DNA of 64,000 nucleotides from an uncultured Bacteroides sp. (GTDB lineage: Bacteria > Bacteroidota > Bacteroidia > Bacteroidales > Bacteroidaceae), in assembly GCF_963677685.1 (NCBI RefSeq), contig NZ_OY782186.1, positions 2,976,001-3,040,000 on the forward strand, written 5' to 3'. Below, one piece after another: positions 49,229 through 58,475 of this stretch. The translations under genes and the position numbers were made by a program. The notes beneath the pieces are model-generated. The model was not told where the DNA came from. It worked only from the letters and a program-made list of their open reading frames with translations, and searched no databases. How positions within the stretch are numbered: position 1 is the first letter of the stretch; every line of letters begins with the position of its first letter.

Positions 49229-51229
49229 ATGAAAAGGAAACTATTATTCATCATTAGCTTACTGTTTTCTAGCTTTTTAGTAAATGCTCACAACTCAACA
49301 GGAAGCTTCAGTTTGTCAACAAGTAAACCTATCGTTGGACAAACGTTGAAATTTACCTATAATCCAACAGGAAGCATGCTTGATACCTCAAAGCCAATAT
49401 ATGCTTCTATATATGAATACACAAATTACAAATGGACAGTTAAAGATGTAGTATTAAAAACTCAAGGTAGTAAGTATAAAGGAGAAATTGCATTGCCTAA
49501 TAAATGTGCATTCGCTGCTTTAAAATTCTATCAAGGGAATTTTGAAAATCCTGAAGCTATCGACAACAACAACAATCAGGGATTTATTATTAACCCCGTG
49601 ACATCAAAAGATAAAAAGAACCCTGGAGCAGCCATCGGTATAGCATTACTTAAAATGCCTAGTTTAGGAAGTGGATTATTGAATTATGTAACAGATTCAG
49701 ATGAGAAACTTGATTCTAACATTCTATCAAAACTTTTGGATGAAGAGGCAAAAATAACAGGTTCTGATGTAAAAAACTATATCAGAACCTATATTAACAT
49801 ACAAAAAGAGATAAAAGGAGAGCAATTTTCAACTTATATCTCACAATGGTTAAATAAACTATTAAAGCGGAATGATTTAAGCGAGAATGAATTGCGTGAA
49901 ATTCAAACAATATACAAATTCACGCTTAAAAATACTCCTATTGCAGATAGTTTAAGAACAGTTATCTTACAGAAATACCCTAAAGGAGGATTTGCCAGGC
50001 TTGAAGCTTTCGGCAATAGAGTGAACAACTCTAAAAATCCAAAGGATATAATTGCTTCATACCAAGATTTTTTAAAGAAATTCCCATATGCTGATTGGCT
50101 AAAAAATCCTAATGAGCAAGAATTCATCTATTATGGAACATATCGCATGCTATCAAGTTTGTATTTCGAAACTAGAAATTTTGATGCATTCATGCGAATA
50201 ATTCCTCAGATGAACTTTAAAACGCTCACTGAAATGTATCGCTGGAACATAGAGAAAAACTACATTGTAAAACATGTACCAGAAGATTCATTAATTATTT
50301 TAGCAAGACCCTTAATGGACGCAATGCTTAACAAAATAGATGATGGTTCCATGGCTACCAATGGTATATTTTCTATGAACCACGCTATTGCCAACGCACA
50401 TTCTGAACTAGATAAACGTCTAGTTATACACATTGGGTTGTTGAGCGATTTAGGTTTTAATGATGAAGCTTTAAGCTACTTCAAATATCTAAATCAAGAG
50501 GAATTACTTACTATTCCTGAACTAAATGATACTCACTTGAAGATATTGGAAAATATGCATGCTAACAAAGCGCAAATTAAAGCTTTCATAGAATCTTGTG
50601 TAAGCAAAAATGCAGTATCACCAAAAATGTTCGAAAAACTAAAATCAATATATCTAGAAGAGCATTCTGACCCCAATAATTTTGAGAGTTATATATCATC
50701 ATTAAAATCGATTAATACCAAAGAAACTCTAAAAGAAATGGTGAGAAAAGATCTCATGAATGTCAAATATACTCCTTTTGAACTTGAGGATATACATGGA
50801 AATATTCTTCATTCATCTGATTGGAAAGATAAAATTATCGTACTTGATTTCTGGGCTACTTGGTGTAGTCCGTGCATTAAGGCCCTACCAAGCATGCAGC
50901 TAGTAGTCGATAAATATAGCAATGACCCTAATGTCGATTTTTTCTTTATAGGAACGATGCAAAATGGAGACTATAGAGCAAAAACTGTAGATTTTATAAA
51001 AAAAGAAGGTTTTCGCATGAATTTCACTTATGACGGTATCAATCCTAAATCAGGAAAACAGAATGCAGTCTTCTCAACATTTGCTCCCATCTTTAATTCC
51101 TCTGGAATTCCTAGAAAAGTAATCTTAAAAGATGGCTATATCCGTTACACTACAGAAGGGTATTCGGGCAGTGCAAGCCAACTATCTGATGAAATTTCTT
51201 ACGCGATTGAATTATTAAAAAACGAATAG
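49229..51229 (+). CDS. TlpA-like thioredoxin-fold protein with long N-terminal region
   Basis: Exported protein of 666 residues, signal MKRKLLFIISLLFSSFLVNA. The first 520 or so residues form a beta-rich start followed by a long helical region that I cannot name. The C-terminal thioredoxin domain has WATWCSPC (W542-C549) and a cis-Pro region SGIPRKVILKDG. The CxxC motif should reduce or isomerise disulfides in the periplasm, with DsbD a likely electron source. It starts four bases before the S41 peptidase gene and follows SusD, in the same operon. Confidence 0.88.
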   Translation: MKRKLLFIISLLFSSFLVNAHNSTGSFSLSTSKPIVGQTLKFTYNPTGSMLDTSKPIYASIYEYTNYKWTVKDVVLKTQGSKYKGEIALPNKCAFAALKFYQGNFENPEAIDNNNNQGFIINPVTSKDKKNPGAAIGIALLKMPSLGSGLLNYVTDSDEKLDSNILSKLLDEEAKITGSDVKNYIRTYINIQKEIKGEQFSTYISQWLNKLLKRNDLSENELREIQTIYKFTLKNTPIADSLRTVILQKYPKGGFARLEAFGNRVNNSKNPKDIIASYQDFLKKFPYADWLKNPNEQEFIYYGTYRMLSSLYFETRNFDAFMRIIPQMNFKTLTEMYRWNIEKNYIVKHVPEDSLIILARPLMDAMLNKIDDGSMATNGIFSMNHAIANAHSELDKRLVIHIGLLSDLGFNDEALSYFKYLNQEELLTIPELNDTHLKILENMHANKAQIKAFIESCVSKNAVSPKMFEKLKSIYLEEHSDPNNFESYISSLKSINTKETLKEMVRKDLMNVKYTPFELEDIHGNILHSSDWKDKIIVLDFWATWCSPCIKALPSMQLVVDKYSNDPNVDFFFIGTMQNGDYRAKTVDFIKKEGFRMNFTYDGINPKSGKQNAVFSTFAPIFNSSGIPRKVILKDGYIRYTTEGYSGSASQLSDEISYAIELLKNE

Positions 51230-51233
51230 AAGA

Positions 51234-52832
51234 ATGATATATTCTATAAAAAAAATATCTTGCATCCTGGCTATAAGCATAAGTATATTCCAACTCCATG
51301 CTCAAGTCAACCCTAAAGAAAAATTTGATGCTTTTCTAAAGACTTTGCATACCAACTATGTGGATAAAATAAATGACGATGAAATCGTTGATGTAGCGAT
51401 ATCAGCTATCCTCAAGAGTCTTGATCCACACTCGAAATACTATAGCAAAGCAGAATATGCCGATAAATCACAAGCTATGAGCGGAGCATTTATAGGTATT
51501 GGCATTGAGTATAGTATGCAAAATGACACAGCTTGTATAACGCAAATTATTCCTGACGGGCCAGCTGAAACATCAGGATTAATGGCAGGCGATCGAATTA
51601 TTTCAATAGATAATGAAGTTGTAGCAGCTAAAAAGCTTGGCAATGTAGATATATTAAAAAAGATAAGAGGTCCACAAAAAACAATTGTAAAATTAGACGT
51701 TTTAAGAGATCAAAAAATGCTCTCATTCAATATTGTAAGGAACTTCATTCCGGATCATTCGGTTCAAACGTCCTATATGGTAAACGATAGTATCGGATAT
51801 ATAGCCTTACGTATTTTTAACAAAACAACTCGCCAAGAAATTGATTCAACAATCATCGCTATGAACCAAAAAGGGATGAAGAGCTTAATTCTTGACCTTC
51901 AAAACAATGGAGGAGGATATGTTGAATCTGCTTTAGGTGTTGCCGACGAATTTTTAACACGAGATCATTTAGTATATTACAGCGTTAGAAATGATGAAAG
52001 AAAAGATTATTACTATGTCGGAGGAAATGGGCATTTTATGAAAGGGAAATTAGTTGTACTCATCAATCAGGCAACAGCCTCAGCTAGCGAAATTCTTACC
52101 GGAGCTCTTCAAGACTGGGATAGAGCAGTAATCGTTGGACGTCGCAGTTTTGGCAAAGGTCTCATGCAAAAGCCGGAAATGTTATTTGACGGATCGATAG
52201 TAGATCTTACAGAAGCACGTTATTACACCCCTTCTGGACGCTCATTGCAGAAGCCCTATAAAAATGTAGATTATTTTTCGGAAGTGGAGCATCGTTTTAA
52301 AACAGGAGAAATGAATAATGCTAAGTTCATCCCAACGAATGATTCATTAATGTACAATACATTAATCAATAAACGAAAAGTATATGGAGGAGGAGGAATC
52401 ATTCCGGATAAATATATTCCTATCAATCCTTTTGAATATAGCAACTGGATGAAAGAAGTTATGGCAAGTGGGTTATTAGAACAAGGTTCTTTTGAATATG
52501 TTGATAATCAAAGAACTCTGTTAAAAAAGAACTTCACCACAATAGAAGCTTTTCAAGAGAAATATAAAGTACCGGTCAAAATAATTAAACAAGTGATTAA
52601 AGAAGCCTCAAAGCAAGGATATTCTCTTGACAAAAACCAGAAAGAAGATGCTATAAAAATATTATCTCTTGAATTTAAAGCGCAAGTTGCAGCCCAGATT
52701 TTTTCAGGCAATAAATCTTACCTAAGAGTTATAAATGAAGGTAATGAGAGTTTTAAAGAAGGATATAGCATTTTAATGAATACCAAGTCATATCACGAAC
52801 TAATAACAACGAATCATAAGAATAAAAAATAA
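51234..52832 (+). CDS. S41 family (C-terminal-processing) peptidase with PDZ domain
   Basis: Exported serine protease of 532 residues, signal MIYSIKKISCILAISISIFQ. An N-terminal helical segment (LKSLDPHSKYYSKAEY) precedes a PDZ domain (about 85-165, IGIGIEYSMQNDTACITQII, GLMAGDRIISIDNE). The S41 core has the Ser in TASASE (281-286) and the Lys K308 in SFGKGLMQ. These are the expected catalytic dyad. The C-terminal helical region is long. Its last base overlaps the next start codon (coupled translation). Probable role: cutting proteins or peptides in the periplasm, perhaps after disulfide reduction by the neighbours. Confidence 0.93.
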   Translation: MIYSIKKISCILAISISIFQLHAQVNPKEKFDAFLKTLHTNYVDKINDDEIVDVAISAILKSLDPHSKYYSKAEYADKSQAMSGAFIGIGIEYSMQNDTACITQIIPDGPAETSGLMAGDRIISIDNEVVAAKKLGNVDILKKIRGPQKTIVKLDVLRDQKMLSFNIVRNFIPDHSVQTSYMVNDSIGYIALRIFNKTTRQEIDSTIIAMNQKGMKSLILDLQNNGGGYVESALGVADEFLTRDHLVYYSVRNDERKDYYYVGGNGHFMKGKLVVLINQATASASEILTGALQDWDRAVIVGRRSFGKGLMQKPEMLFDGSIVDLTEARYYTPSGRSLQKPYKNVDYFSEVEHRFKTGEMNNAKFIPTNDSLMYNTLINKRKVYGGGGIIPDKYIPINPFEYSNWMKEVMASGLLEQGSFEYVDNQRTLLKKNFTTIEAFQEKYKVPVKIIKQVIKEASKQGYSLDKNQKEDAIKILSLEFKAQVAAQIFSGNKSYLRVINEGNESFKEGYSILMNTKSYHELITTNHKNKK

Positions 52833-53968
52833 TGAGAACAATTAAAACATTACTATTAGCGCTATTAATTCCCTCTTTGGGAATGGCCCAAAACACCTAT
52901 TTATTAAAGTGTAAAGTTGGCAACTTAAATTCACCTGCTAAAGCTTATTTGATGTATTTTCAGAATCAGGTTCAGGTTTTGGACTCTGCAACAATCACAA
53001 ATGGGGCTTTTGAGTTTAAAGGTTCCGTAGATGCTCCTACAGAGGCTTATATTCGTATAAATCATGATGGCACTCCGGATAATCCAACCATTAAACCAAA
53101 ATATGATTTGATTGCATTCCTTATTGAAAATAAAACAATTTCCATAAATAGTAACGATTCAATAGCTAAAGCAAGTGTTACCGGTTCAGAACTTAATTCT
53201 GAAAACAAGATAATAACTGCCAAATTGAAACCTTTAATCGAAAAGTATAATGGTTTGAATCAAGAATATGAATCTCAAAGTCCAGAAAAACAGAACAGCA
53301 AAGCCTATATTGAAGATTTGGAAAGCCGGGCAAAAGCCATAACTGATGAGGTAACAAATATAAAATTAGAATATGCTAATACACATCCTGATTCATACTT
53401 ATCTATCATGTTATTAAATTCGACCTTAAAACCTGGATTTGATGCTATTGAAGCTGATAAAATATTTAGCAAATTATCACCAACAATTAAAGAAAGTGAA
53501 TTAGGGAAAACAGTAGAAAACGTAATTGCTGAAACTAAAAGAACACAAATAGGCATACAAGCTCCCGACTTTGCACAAAATGATGTGGAAAACAAAACGG
53601 TTAAGCTTTCTGATTTTAGAGGAAAGTATGTACTACTTGATTTTTGGGCTTCATGGTGCGCTCCATGCCGACGTGAGAATCCTAATTTAAAAGCTACATA
53701 TATAAAATATAACAACAAAGGATTTGAAATACTTGGTGTATCGCTTGATAAAGCTGATGCTAAAGGCGCTTGGGTAACAGCTATTGCTAAGGATCAACTA
53801 ACTTGGACACAGGTTTCCGATCTTAAAGGTTGGGACAATGAAGCCGCTGTACTATATTCAGTAAAAGCAATACCAACAAATTTTCTAATTGACCCTAAAG
53901 GTTATATCATAGCTAAAGGTCTAAGAGGAGAAGCTTTGAATGAGAAACTTGCAGAAATATTCAAGTAA
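52832..53968 (+). CDS. TlpA-like peroxiredoxin/thioredoxin protein with DUF4369 domain
   Basis: Exported protein of 378 residues, signal MRTIKTLLLALLIPSLGMAQ. The N-terminal beta domain resembles DUF4369 (YLLKCKVGNLNSPAKAYLMY), then a helical linker. The redoxin domain starts at IGIQAPDFAQNDVENKTVKL with the active site WASWCAPC (W272-C279) and the cis-Pro loop AIPTNFLIDPKG. This is the usual Bacteroidota layout for thiol-disulfide reductases linked to SusCD loci. It is the last gene of the operon and a strong terminator follows. Confidence 0.93.
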   Translation: MRTIKTLLLALLIPSLGMAQNTYLLKCKVGNLNSPAKAYLMYFQNQVQVLDSATITNGAFEFKGSVDAPTEAYIRINHDGTPDNPTIKPKYDLIAFLIENKTISINSNDSIAKASVTGSELNSENKIITAKLKPLIEKYNGLNQEYESQSPEKQNSKAYIEDLESRAKAITDEVTNIKLEYANTHPDSYLSIMLLNSTLKPGFDAIEADKIFSKLSPTIKESELGKTVENVIAETKRTQIGIQAPDFAQNDVENKTVKLSDFRGKYVLLDFWASWCAPCRRENPNLKATYIKYNNKGFEILGVSLDKADAKGAWVTAIAKDQLTWTQVSDLKGWDNEAAVLYSVKAIPTNFLIDPKGYIIAKGLRGEALNEKLAEIFK

Positions 53969-53980
53969 TCAAACTATTGA

Positions 53981-54018
53981 AAAGAAGAGAGTTGGACTTC
54001 CATTCAACTCTCTTCTTT
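53981..54018 (+). terminator. Terminator of the STN-SusCD-TlpA-S41 operon
   Basis: Perfect 14-bp stem: aaagaagagagttg (53981-53994) and caactctcttcttt (54005-54018), followed by two more T residues. It begins 12 bases after the last stop codon. Confidence 0.9.
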
Positions 54019-54059
54019 TTATCAATATTGCCCCCTATTTCTCATTAAAACCAGACTAA

Positions 54060-54118
54060 ATTACATTATAACTTATTCAGATTACATTATAAGTTATGCT
54101 GATAACTTATAATGTAAT
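54060..54118. repeat. Three copies of a 17-bp AT-rich repeat, two forming a perfect hairpin
   Basis: attacattataacttat (54060-54076) is followed by attacattataagttat (54081-54097), one base different. After a four-base loop comes the exact reverse complement ataacttataatgtaat (54102-54118). The last two form a 17-bp perfect hairpin without a T-tract. It lies in a 300-base gene-free gap (53969-54269) between convergent operons; the rest of that gap holds the terminator and no other pattern I can see. Confidence 0.75.
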
Positions 54119-54269
54119 GTTGTATATCAAGTAATCATTTATCCTCTACCAGAGTACATCCTCCTTAGTTATCATTTTCTTAAAAAGTTCCATGCCACTA
54201 ATAAGGCACAATATCTATTAATTAGTGATTGCCTAAGCTAGAAGCTAACAATAAATAAACTTTTACGTT

Positions 54270-55112
54270 TTAAGAGAGTGTAATAGCAACTTCCTTCCAA
54301 CATCCTTGATGAAGTTCCATCACATGGGTATAGCCAACATCAGATAAAGCTCGTAGAGCCTCAGCACGACCATTATTGATACGCTCAGGATAATGCGCAT
54401 CACTATTAACAAGTACCCGAATACCCAACTCTTTGAGCAAATTCCAATATCGCTGGTTAGGATAAAAAGTTCCCAATTGATGAAATGCCTTCGTATTTAT
54501 CTCTACCATATATCCCTTATTGGCTATCGCAGCAAAATAATCATGCATCAGAGTATCATACCATGGTTCATCTAGCAAACCGGGACGATAAGTATTTGCA
54601 TTATAGTGCATTTTATCGGCATGTCCAAGTATATCAAAACCTCCCAAATCTACCAGTCTAAATAAGCGTTTATAATACAGGCAAACCACTCGCATTATAT
54701 CTCCATCAAAATGCTCATCCACTATTGTCCTAAACTTATCCAGAGAACAATCAATATCAACCACCTCATCATTATCATCATAGAGTAAATGCACAGAAGC
54801 AATACGATAGTCAAGCGGTAAGTTTCTAAATGGGTCAATCGCAGGATTACTATCTTCATTAAGATAATCTATTTCTAACCCAACATAAAGTTCTATCTCT
54901 TTAGCATACTTCTTCTTCAGACGTCTGCATTCAGCCAAATAATCTGGCATTTGTGACCAATCCATAGTCCAACGGGTAGAAAAAGGTAATGGTGCATGGG
55001 AAGAAATCCCATAAGAGGTAAATCCCTGGGCAATAGCAGCTTTAACAAAATCTTCTAACGGTGCATGTCCGTCACAAAACGAGCAATGACTATGATAATT
55101 TGTTAGATTCAT
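54270..55112 (-). CDS. PHP-domain histidinol-phosphatase (HisJ/HisK type)
   Basis: Metal-dependent phosphoesterase of 280 residues. The PHP metal ligands are visible: NYHSHCSFCDGHAPLEDFV at the start, YGISSHAPLPF, GLEIDYL, IASVHLLY, LGHADKM and VNSDAHYPE. The length and motif set fit the class that dephosphorylates histidinol phosphate. The genome also has that activity in HisB, so this may be a second enzyme or may act on another phosphate ester. It overlaps the ABC-F gene by four bases. Confidence 0.85.
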   Translation of the reverse strand: MNLTNYHSHCSFCDGHAPLEDFVKAAIAQGFTSYGISSHAPLPFSTRWTMDWSQMPDYLAECRRLKKKYAKEIELYVGLEIDYLNEDSNPAIDPFRNLPLDYRIASVHLLYDDNDEVVDIDCSLDKFRTIVDEHFDGDIMRVVCLYYKRLFRLVDLGGFDILGHADKMHYNANTYRPGLLDEPWYDTLMHDYFAAIANKGYMVEINTKAFHQLGTFYPNQRYWNLLKELGIRVLVNSDAHYPERINNGRAEALRALSDVGYTHVMELHQGCWKEVAITLS

Positions 55113-56974
55113 CCTTCAATCTCACTTAATTCCAACCAACGCATTGTCTTTTCATCAATCAGAGCATTCACTTCCGGAAGCCTTTTGGACTTTTCAGTGA
55201 GTTCCTCAACAGACAATGTGCCGGTACAAAGTTCTTCTTCTACCCTTTTCTTTTCCTCCTCGAGAGTAGCAATCTCTTTTTCCAGATGCTCAAACTCACG
55301 TTTTTCCTTAAAGCTCATTTTACGCTTATCATTCAAACGAACTCGCATTGTTTTCTCTTCCAAAGGTTTTTCTATTTCCTTTTCTTTTTGAGCACGAGCT
55401 TCTTTCCAATCACGATAATCGCTGTAATTGCCTGGGAAATCGCGAATATCCCCTTCGCCATTAAACACCATAAGATGATCTACCACCTTATCCATAAAAT
55501 AACGGTCGTGAGACACTACAATGACACATCCTTTAAAGTTCTGTAAGTATTCCTCAAGTACATTTAGAGTAATGATATCCAAATCATTTGTAGGTTCATC
55601 AAGCACAAGAAAGTTAGGATTACGCATTAATATCGTACAAAGATATAGACGTCTGCGTTCTCCACCACTCAATTTATAAACATAACTATGCTGAGTTTCA
55701 GGAGTAAATAAAAAATGCTGCAAGAATTGCGAAGCAGTCAAATTCTTACCATTACCCATTTCTATAACTTCAGCTATATCTTGAATCACATCAATAACCT
55801 TCATCTGGTCGTCAAACAGCAAACCATCTTGCGAGTAATAGCCAAAGCGCACCGTCTCTCCAATATCAATAGTACCACTATCAGGTTGCACCTCTCCCAT
55901 CAAAATTTTAATGAATGTAGATTTACCTGTACCATTATTACCCACAATACCCATTTTCTCATAACGAGAAAATATATAAGAGAAATCATCGAGAATTTTC
56001 AACTTATCAAAGCGTTTACACAGATGCTCTGCTTCAAAAATCTTTGAGCCAATATAAGCCGCCTTAACTTCTAATTTCACATTCTCATTATTAACTCGTT
56101 GCTTGGCTACTTTTTCTAAATCATAAAAAGCATCTTCACGATATTTAGCCTTGTGTCCGCGTGCTTGTGGCATTCGGCGCATCCAGTCCAACTCTGTACG
56201 ATAAAGATTATTAGCCCGTTCTATCTCCACATTTGCAGCATCAACACGCTCTTGCCGCTTTTCTAAATAATAGCTATAATTCCCTTTGTATTGGTAGATT
56301 TGCTTATTATCAATTTCCATGATCTCCGAACAAACACGATCTAAAAAATAGCGATCATGGGTAACCATCAACAAGCTCAAATTTGTACGTTGCAGATAAC
56401 CTTCTAGCCATTCAGTCATGTCCAGATCAAGATGATTAGTCGGCTCATCCAAAATTAACAAATCAGGTTCCGTAATCAGAGTATTAGCCAAAGCAACTCG
56501 CTTTAACTGTCCACCCGAAAGGTGTTTCACAAGCTGATGAAAATCACGGATTTTAAGTTGGGAAAGAATCTGTTTAGCTTTTCGTTCATAATCCCAAGCT
56601 TTCTCATGCTCCATCCTTATCAAGAGTTCTTCCAATCCAGGATGTCCCTCTGTCTCCATGCAATGCTCATACTCTCTAATAAGCTCCACGGTACTATTAC
56701 CATGATGAAAACAGGCCTCAAGCACTGTAAGCTCCTCAGGATAACGAGGATCTTGTTCCAGATAAGCCACACGCAAATCTCGCCGAAATACAATATTTCC
56801 TCCATCATATCCCTCTTTTCCTGATATTATATTGAGTAGAGTAGTCTTTCCTGTTCCATTTTTAGCAATTAAGCCCACTCGCTGCCCTTCGGCAATACCA
56901 AACGATATATTTTCAAAGAGTAATAGATCTCCAAACGATTTAGTGAGACCATCTACTTGTAAATAACTTACCAT
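55109..56974 (-). CDS. ABC-F family ATPase (Uup-like)
   Basis: Soluble ABC protein of 621 residues without membrane segments. Two ATP sites: Walker A GLIAKNGTGKTTLLNI and GIVGNNGTGKSTFIKI, signatures LSGGQLKRVALANTL and LSGGERRRLYLCTIL, and both DEPTNHLD and DEPTNDLD. An interdomain linker separates the halves, and a charged coiled-coil tail is present (about 540-621). ABC-F proteins act on ribosomes or, for Uup, affect DNA element excision. The tail favours Uup. No sign of an antibiotic-resistance ARE subtype. Confidence 0.92.
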   Translation of the reverse strand: MVSYLQVDGLTKSFGDLLLFENISFGIAEGQRVGLIAKNGTGKTTLLNIISGKEGYDGGNIVFRRDLRVAYLEQDPRYPEELTVLEACFHHGNSTVELIREYEHCMETEGHPGLEELLIRMEHEKAWDYERKAKQILSQLKIRDFHQLVKHLSGGQLKRVALANTLITEPDLLILDEPTNHLDLDMTEWLEGYLQRTNLSLLMVTHDRYFLDRVCSEIMEIDNKQIYQYKGNYSYYLEKRQERVDAANVEIERANNLYRTELDWMRRMPQARGHKAKYREDAFYDLEKVAKQRVNNENVKLEVKAAYIGSKIFEAEHLCKRFDKLKILDDFSYIFSRYEKMGIVGNNGTGKSTFIKILMGEVQPDSGTIDIGETVRFGYYSQDGLLFDDQMKVIDVIQDIAEVIEMGNGKNLTASQFLQHFLFTPETQHSYVYKLSGGERRRLYLCTILMRNPNFLVLDEPTNDLDIITLNVLEEYLQNFKGCVIVVSHDRYFMDKVVDHLMVFNGEGDIRDFPGNYSDYRDWKEARAQKEKEIEKPLEEKTMRVRLNDKRKMSFKEKREFEHLEKEIATLEEEKKRVEEELCTGTLSVEELTEKSKRLPEVNALIDEKTMRWLELSEIEG

Positions 56975-56995
56975 AAATTATATTCAATGCAAATA

Positions 56996-57841
56996 TTATT
57001 TGCCGATTTCTTCAATAATCCTAACATATTCTGTGATAACATTGCAGCTTTCACCTCTCTTCACTTTACTCCAAACAAACTTCATCGGATCAATCACAGT
57101 CTCACTATCCTTATATTGCAATACAGGAACTTCGCGATTACCATCTATAAGCGTTTTCCATGCAAAGCCATCAATTTCATTAGCAAGAATAACACAAATA
57201 GCAATGCCATACGCAATACTATTTGCTTTCTGTTTCTTCCCAAGAGAGTCTTTCTCTATCATTTCCTGAAGTTTAGACAAGTCGTCTTCTACACCCTTAA
57301 AATCCTTTTTCAAAGTAGTTTTCACAGTCAATGCAACCCATTCAAAGCCCTCATTTATTTGGTGAATTTCTATTAATCTCACAGGAATAAGTTCAGCAGG
57401 ATACTTCTTATCCAAATCTCTGACTTTCAATGATGCGATAATATCTTCAGCTTCTTTCACTGAAGTTTTATCCAAAGGTAACGTAAAACTACATTCAAAA
57501 GTTATATCATCTATACCGACTATCCATAAATGCACTACATAAGACGATTCATTTTCCTTCAGTACCGTCTTTGTATAAGCACATTTCAAGTCACCAACTT
57601 TAGCAACAGTAGCCGATGGATTTTCAGCAAGTTCCTGACTAACGGATTCCTGCCCATACATTTTAGAATTAGGAAGATTTGGATCAGCTTTATAAGCTGA
57701 AATACGAAAATTACCAGTCCACTTATCTGGATTATAGAAAAGAAAGCTCCCCTCTCCATCTTCAAACTCATTCCAGTCAGAGGGATATATCATTGAAAAC
57801 CAAGCTCCGGGAGAGATAAATTTATTATTCTTCTGAGTCAT
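56996..57841 (-). CDS. DUF3805/DUF3806 protein of unknown function
   Basis: A 281-residue protein without signal peptide. The N-terminal part (about 1-140, ISPGAWFSMIYPSDWNEFED) matches my memory of the DUF3805 domain. The C-terminal part (about 180-280, AIAYGIAICVILANEIDGFAW-like) resembles DUF3806. Function unknown. It lies 21 bases upstream of the ABC-F gene and about 200 bases downstream of the Rrf2-like gene, all read leftward, so it could be reached by transcription from the invertible promoter. Confidence 0.7.
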   Translation of the reverse strand: MTQKNNKFISPGAWFSMIYPSDWNEFEDGEGSFLFYNPDKWTGNFRISAYKADPNLPNSKMYGQESVSQELAENPSATVAKVGDLKCAYTKTVLKENESSYVVHLWIVGIDDITFECSFTLPLDKTSVKEAEDIIASLKVRDLDKKYPAELIPVRLIEIHQINEGFEWVALTVKTTLKKDFKGVEDDLSKLQEMIEKDSLGKKQKANSIAYGIAICVILANEIDGFAWKTLIDGNREVPVLQYKDSETVIDPMKFVWSKVKRGESCNVITEYVRIIEEIGK

Positions 57842-58042
57842 AACACATCTCTATAAATTATGTTCATAAAAACAAAAATGAGATTATAAAGCACAATGCA
57901 GCTATTAAAAACTTCGCTAATTGCATCTTCATCATACAAATTACGAGTATTTTATTTAAATATTAAAATTTAAAGAAGAAAAACAACAAGAAAAGAGAAA
58001 GCAGACTCAGTCTACATTTAGTATACGCCTAAGAAGAATCAA

Positions 58043-58417
58043 TTATATATCTGTTATATGAATTTTACCTAGCATTTCACAAGTAACCTCATTTAGTACA
58101 CCCAATCGGCAAGCTGCAGTCCCATAATTTTCATAGATCGATTCTTTATTCTGAAACACAGGTAAAATACCTTCTCCAGTTGCCATTAGTAAATCTAGAA
58201 GAGTTATTTGAAACAATGGCTTAGAAAGCTCGTATGAAGACAATGAAGAGTCCTTCCCATCTGCACGTAAACAAATGAGACCTGATTGCTTCAAACAATT
58301 CAGCATTTCCTGAATTGAAGAATCCGAATAATCAAACAAATTAGCTTTTAGCTCTTCATGGCGATAGTACATTTCATGAAGCAATGCTATAACTTTTTTA
58401 GTACTTGAAGTCAACAT
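58043..58417 (-). CDS. Small Rrf2-like winged-helix regulator without cluster cysteines
   Basis: A 124-residue protein. The helix-turn-helix part is SSIQEMLNCLKQSGLICLRA, and the wing-to-linker YELSKPLFQITLLDLLMATG closely follows the Rrf2 pattern (YxLAKPxxxITLLDVxxAxxG). The cysteines (C41, C49, C103, C113) do not form the C-x5-C-x5-C iron-sulfur cluster site of IscR or NsrR, so any sensing differs. The start codon is 25 bases from the left arm of the invertible segment, leaving no room for a fixed promoter of its own. Its expression probably depends on the segment's orientation. Family assignment is moderate; the function is unknown. Confidence 0.65.
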   Translation of the reverse strand: MLTSSTKKVIALLHEMYYRHEELKANLFDYSDSSIQEMLNCLKQSGLICLRADGKDSSLSSYELSKPLFQITLLDLLMATGEGILPVFQNKESIYENYGTAACRLGVLNEVTCEMLGKIHITDI

Positions 58418-58442
58418 AATGTCTTTGCAATCTTTTAAAGAT

Positions 58443-58475
58443 CCGTTACTTGAAAGGTAACGGAATAATTATACT
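58443..58475. repeat. Left inverted-repeat arm of the invertible segment (IR-L)
   Basis: Thirty-three bases, the exact reverse complement of 58872-58904. The arm contains its own short hairpin, ccgttac/gtaacgg with a seven-base loop, typical of a recombinase core site with paired half-sites. Confidence 0.92.

Noticed and set aside
55286..57376. Several plus-strand open frames across the ABC-F and DUF3805 genes
   Set aside because: They are complements of well-supported minus-strand genes and show no family resemblance.
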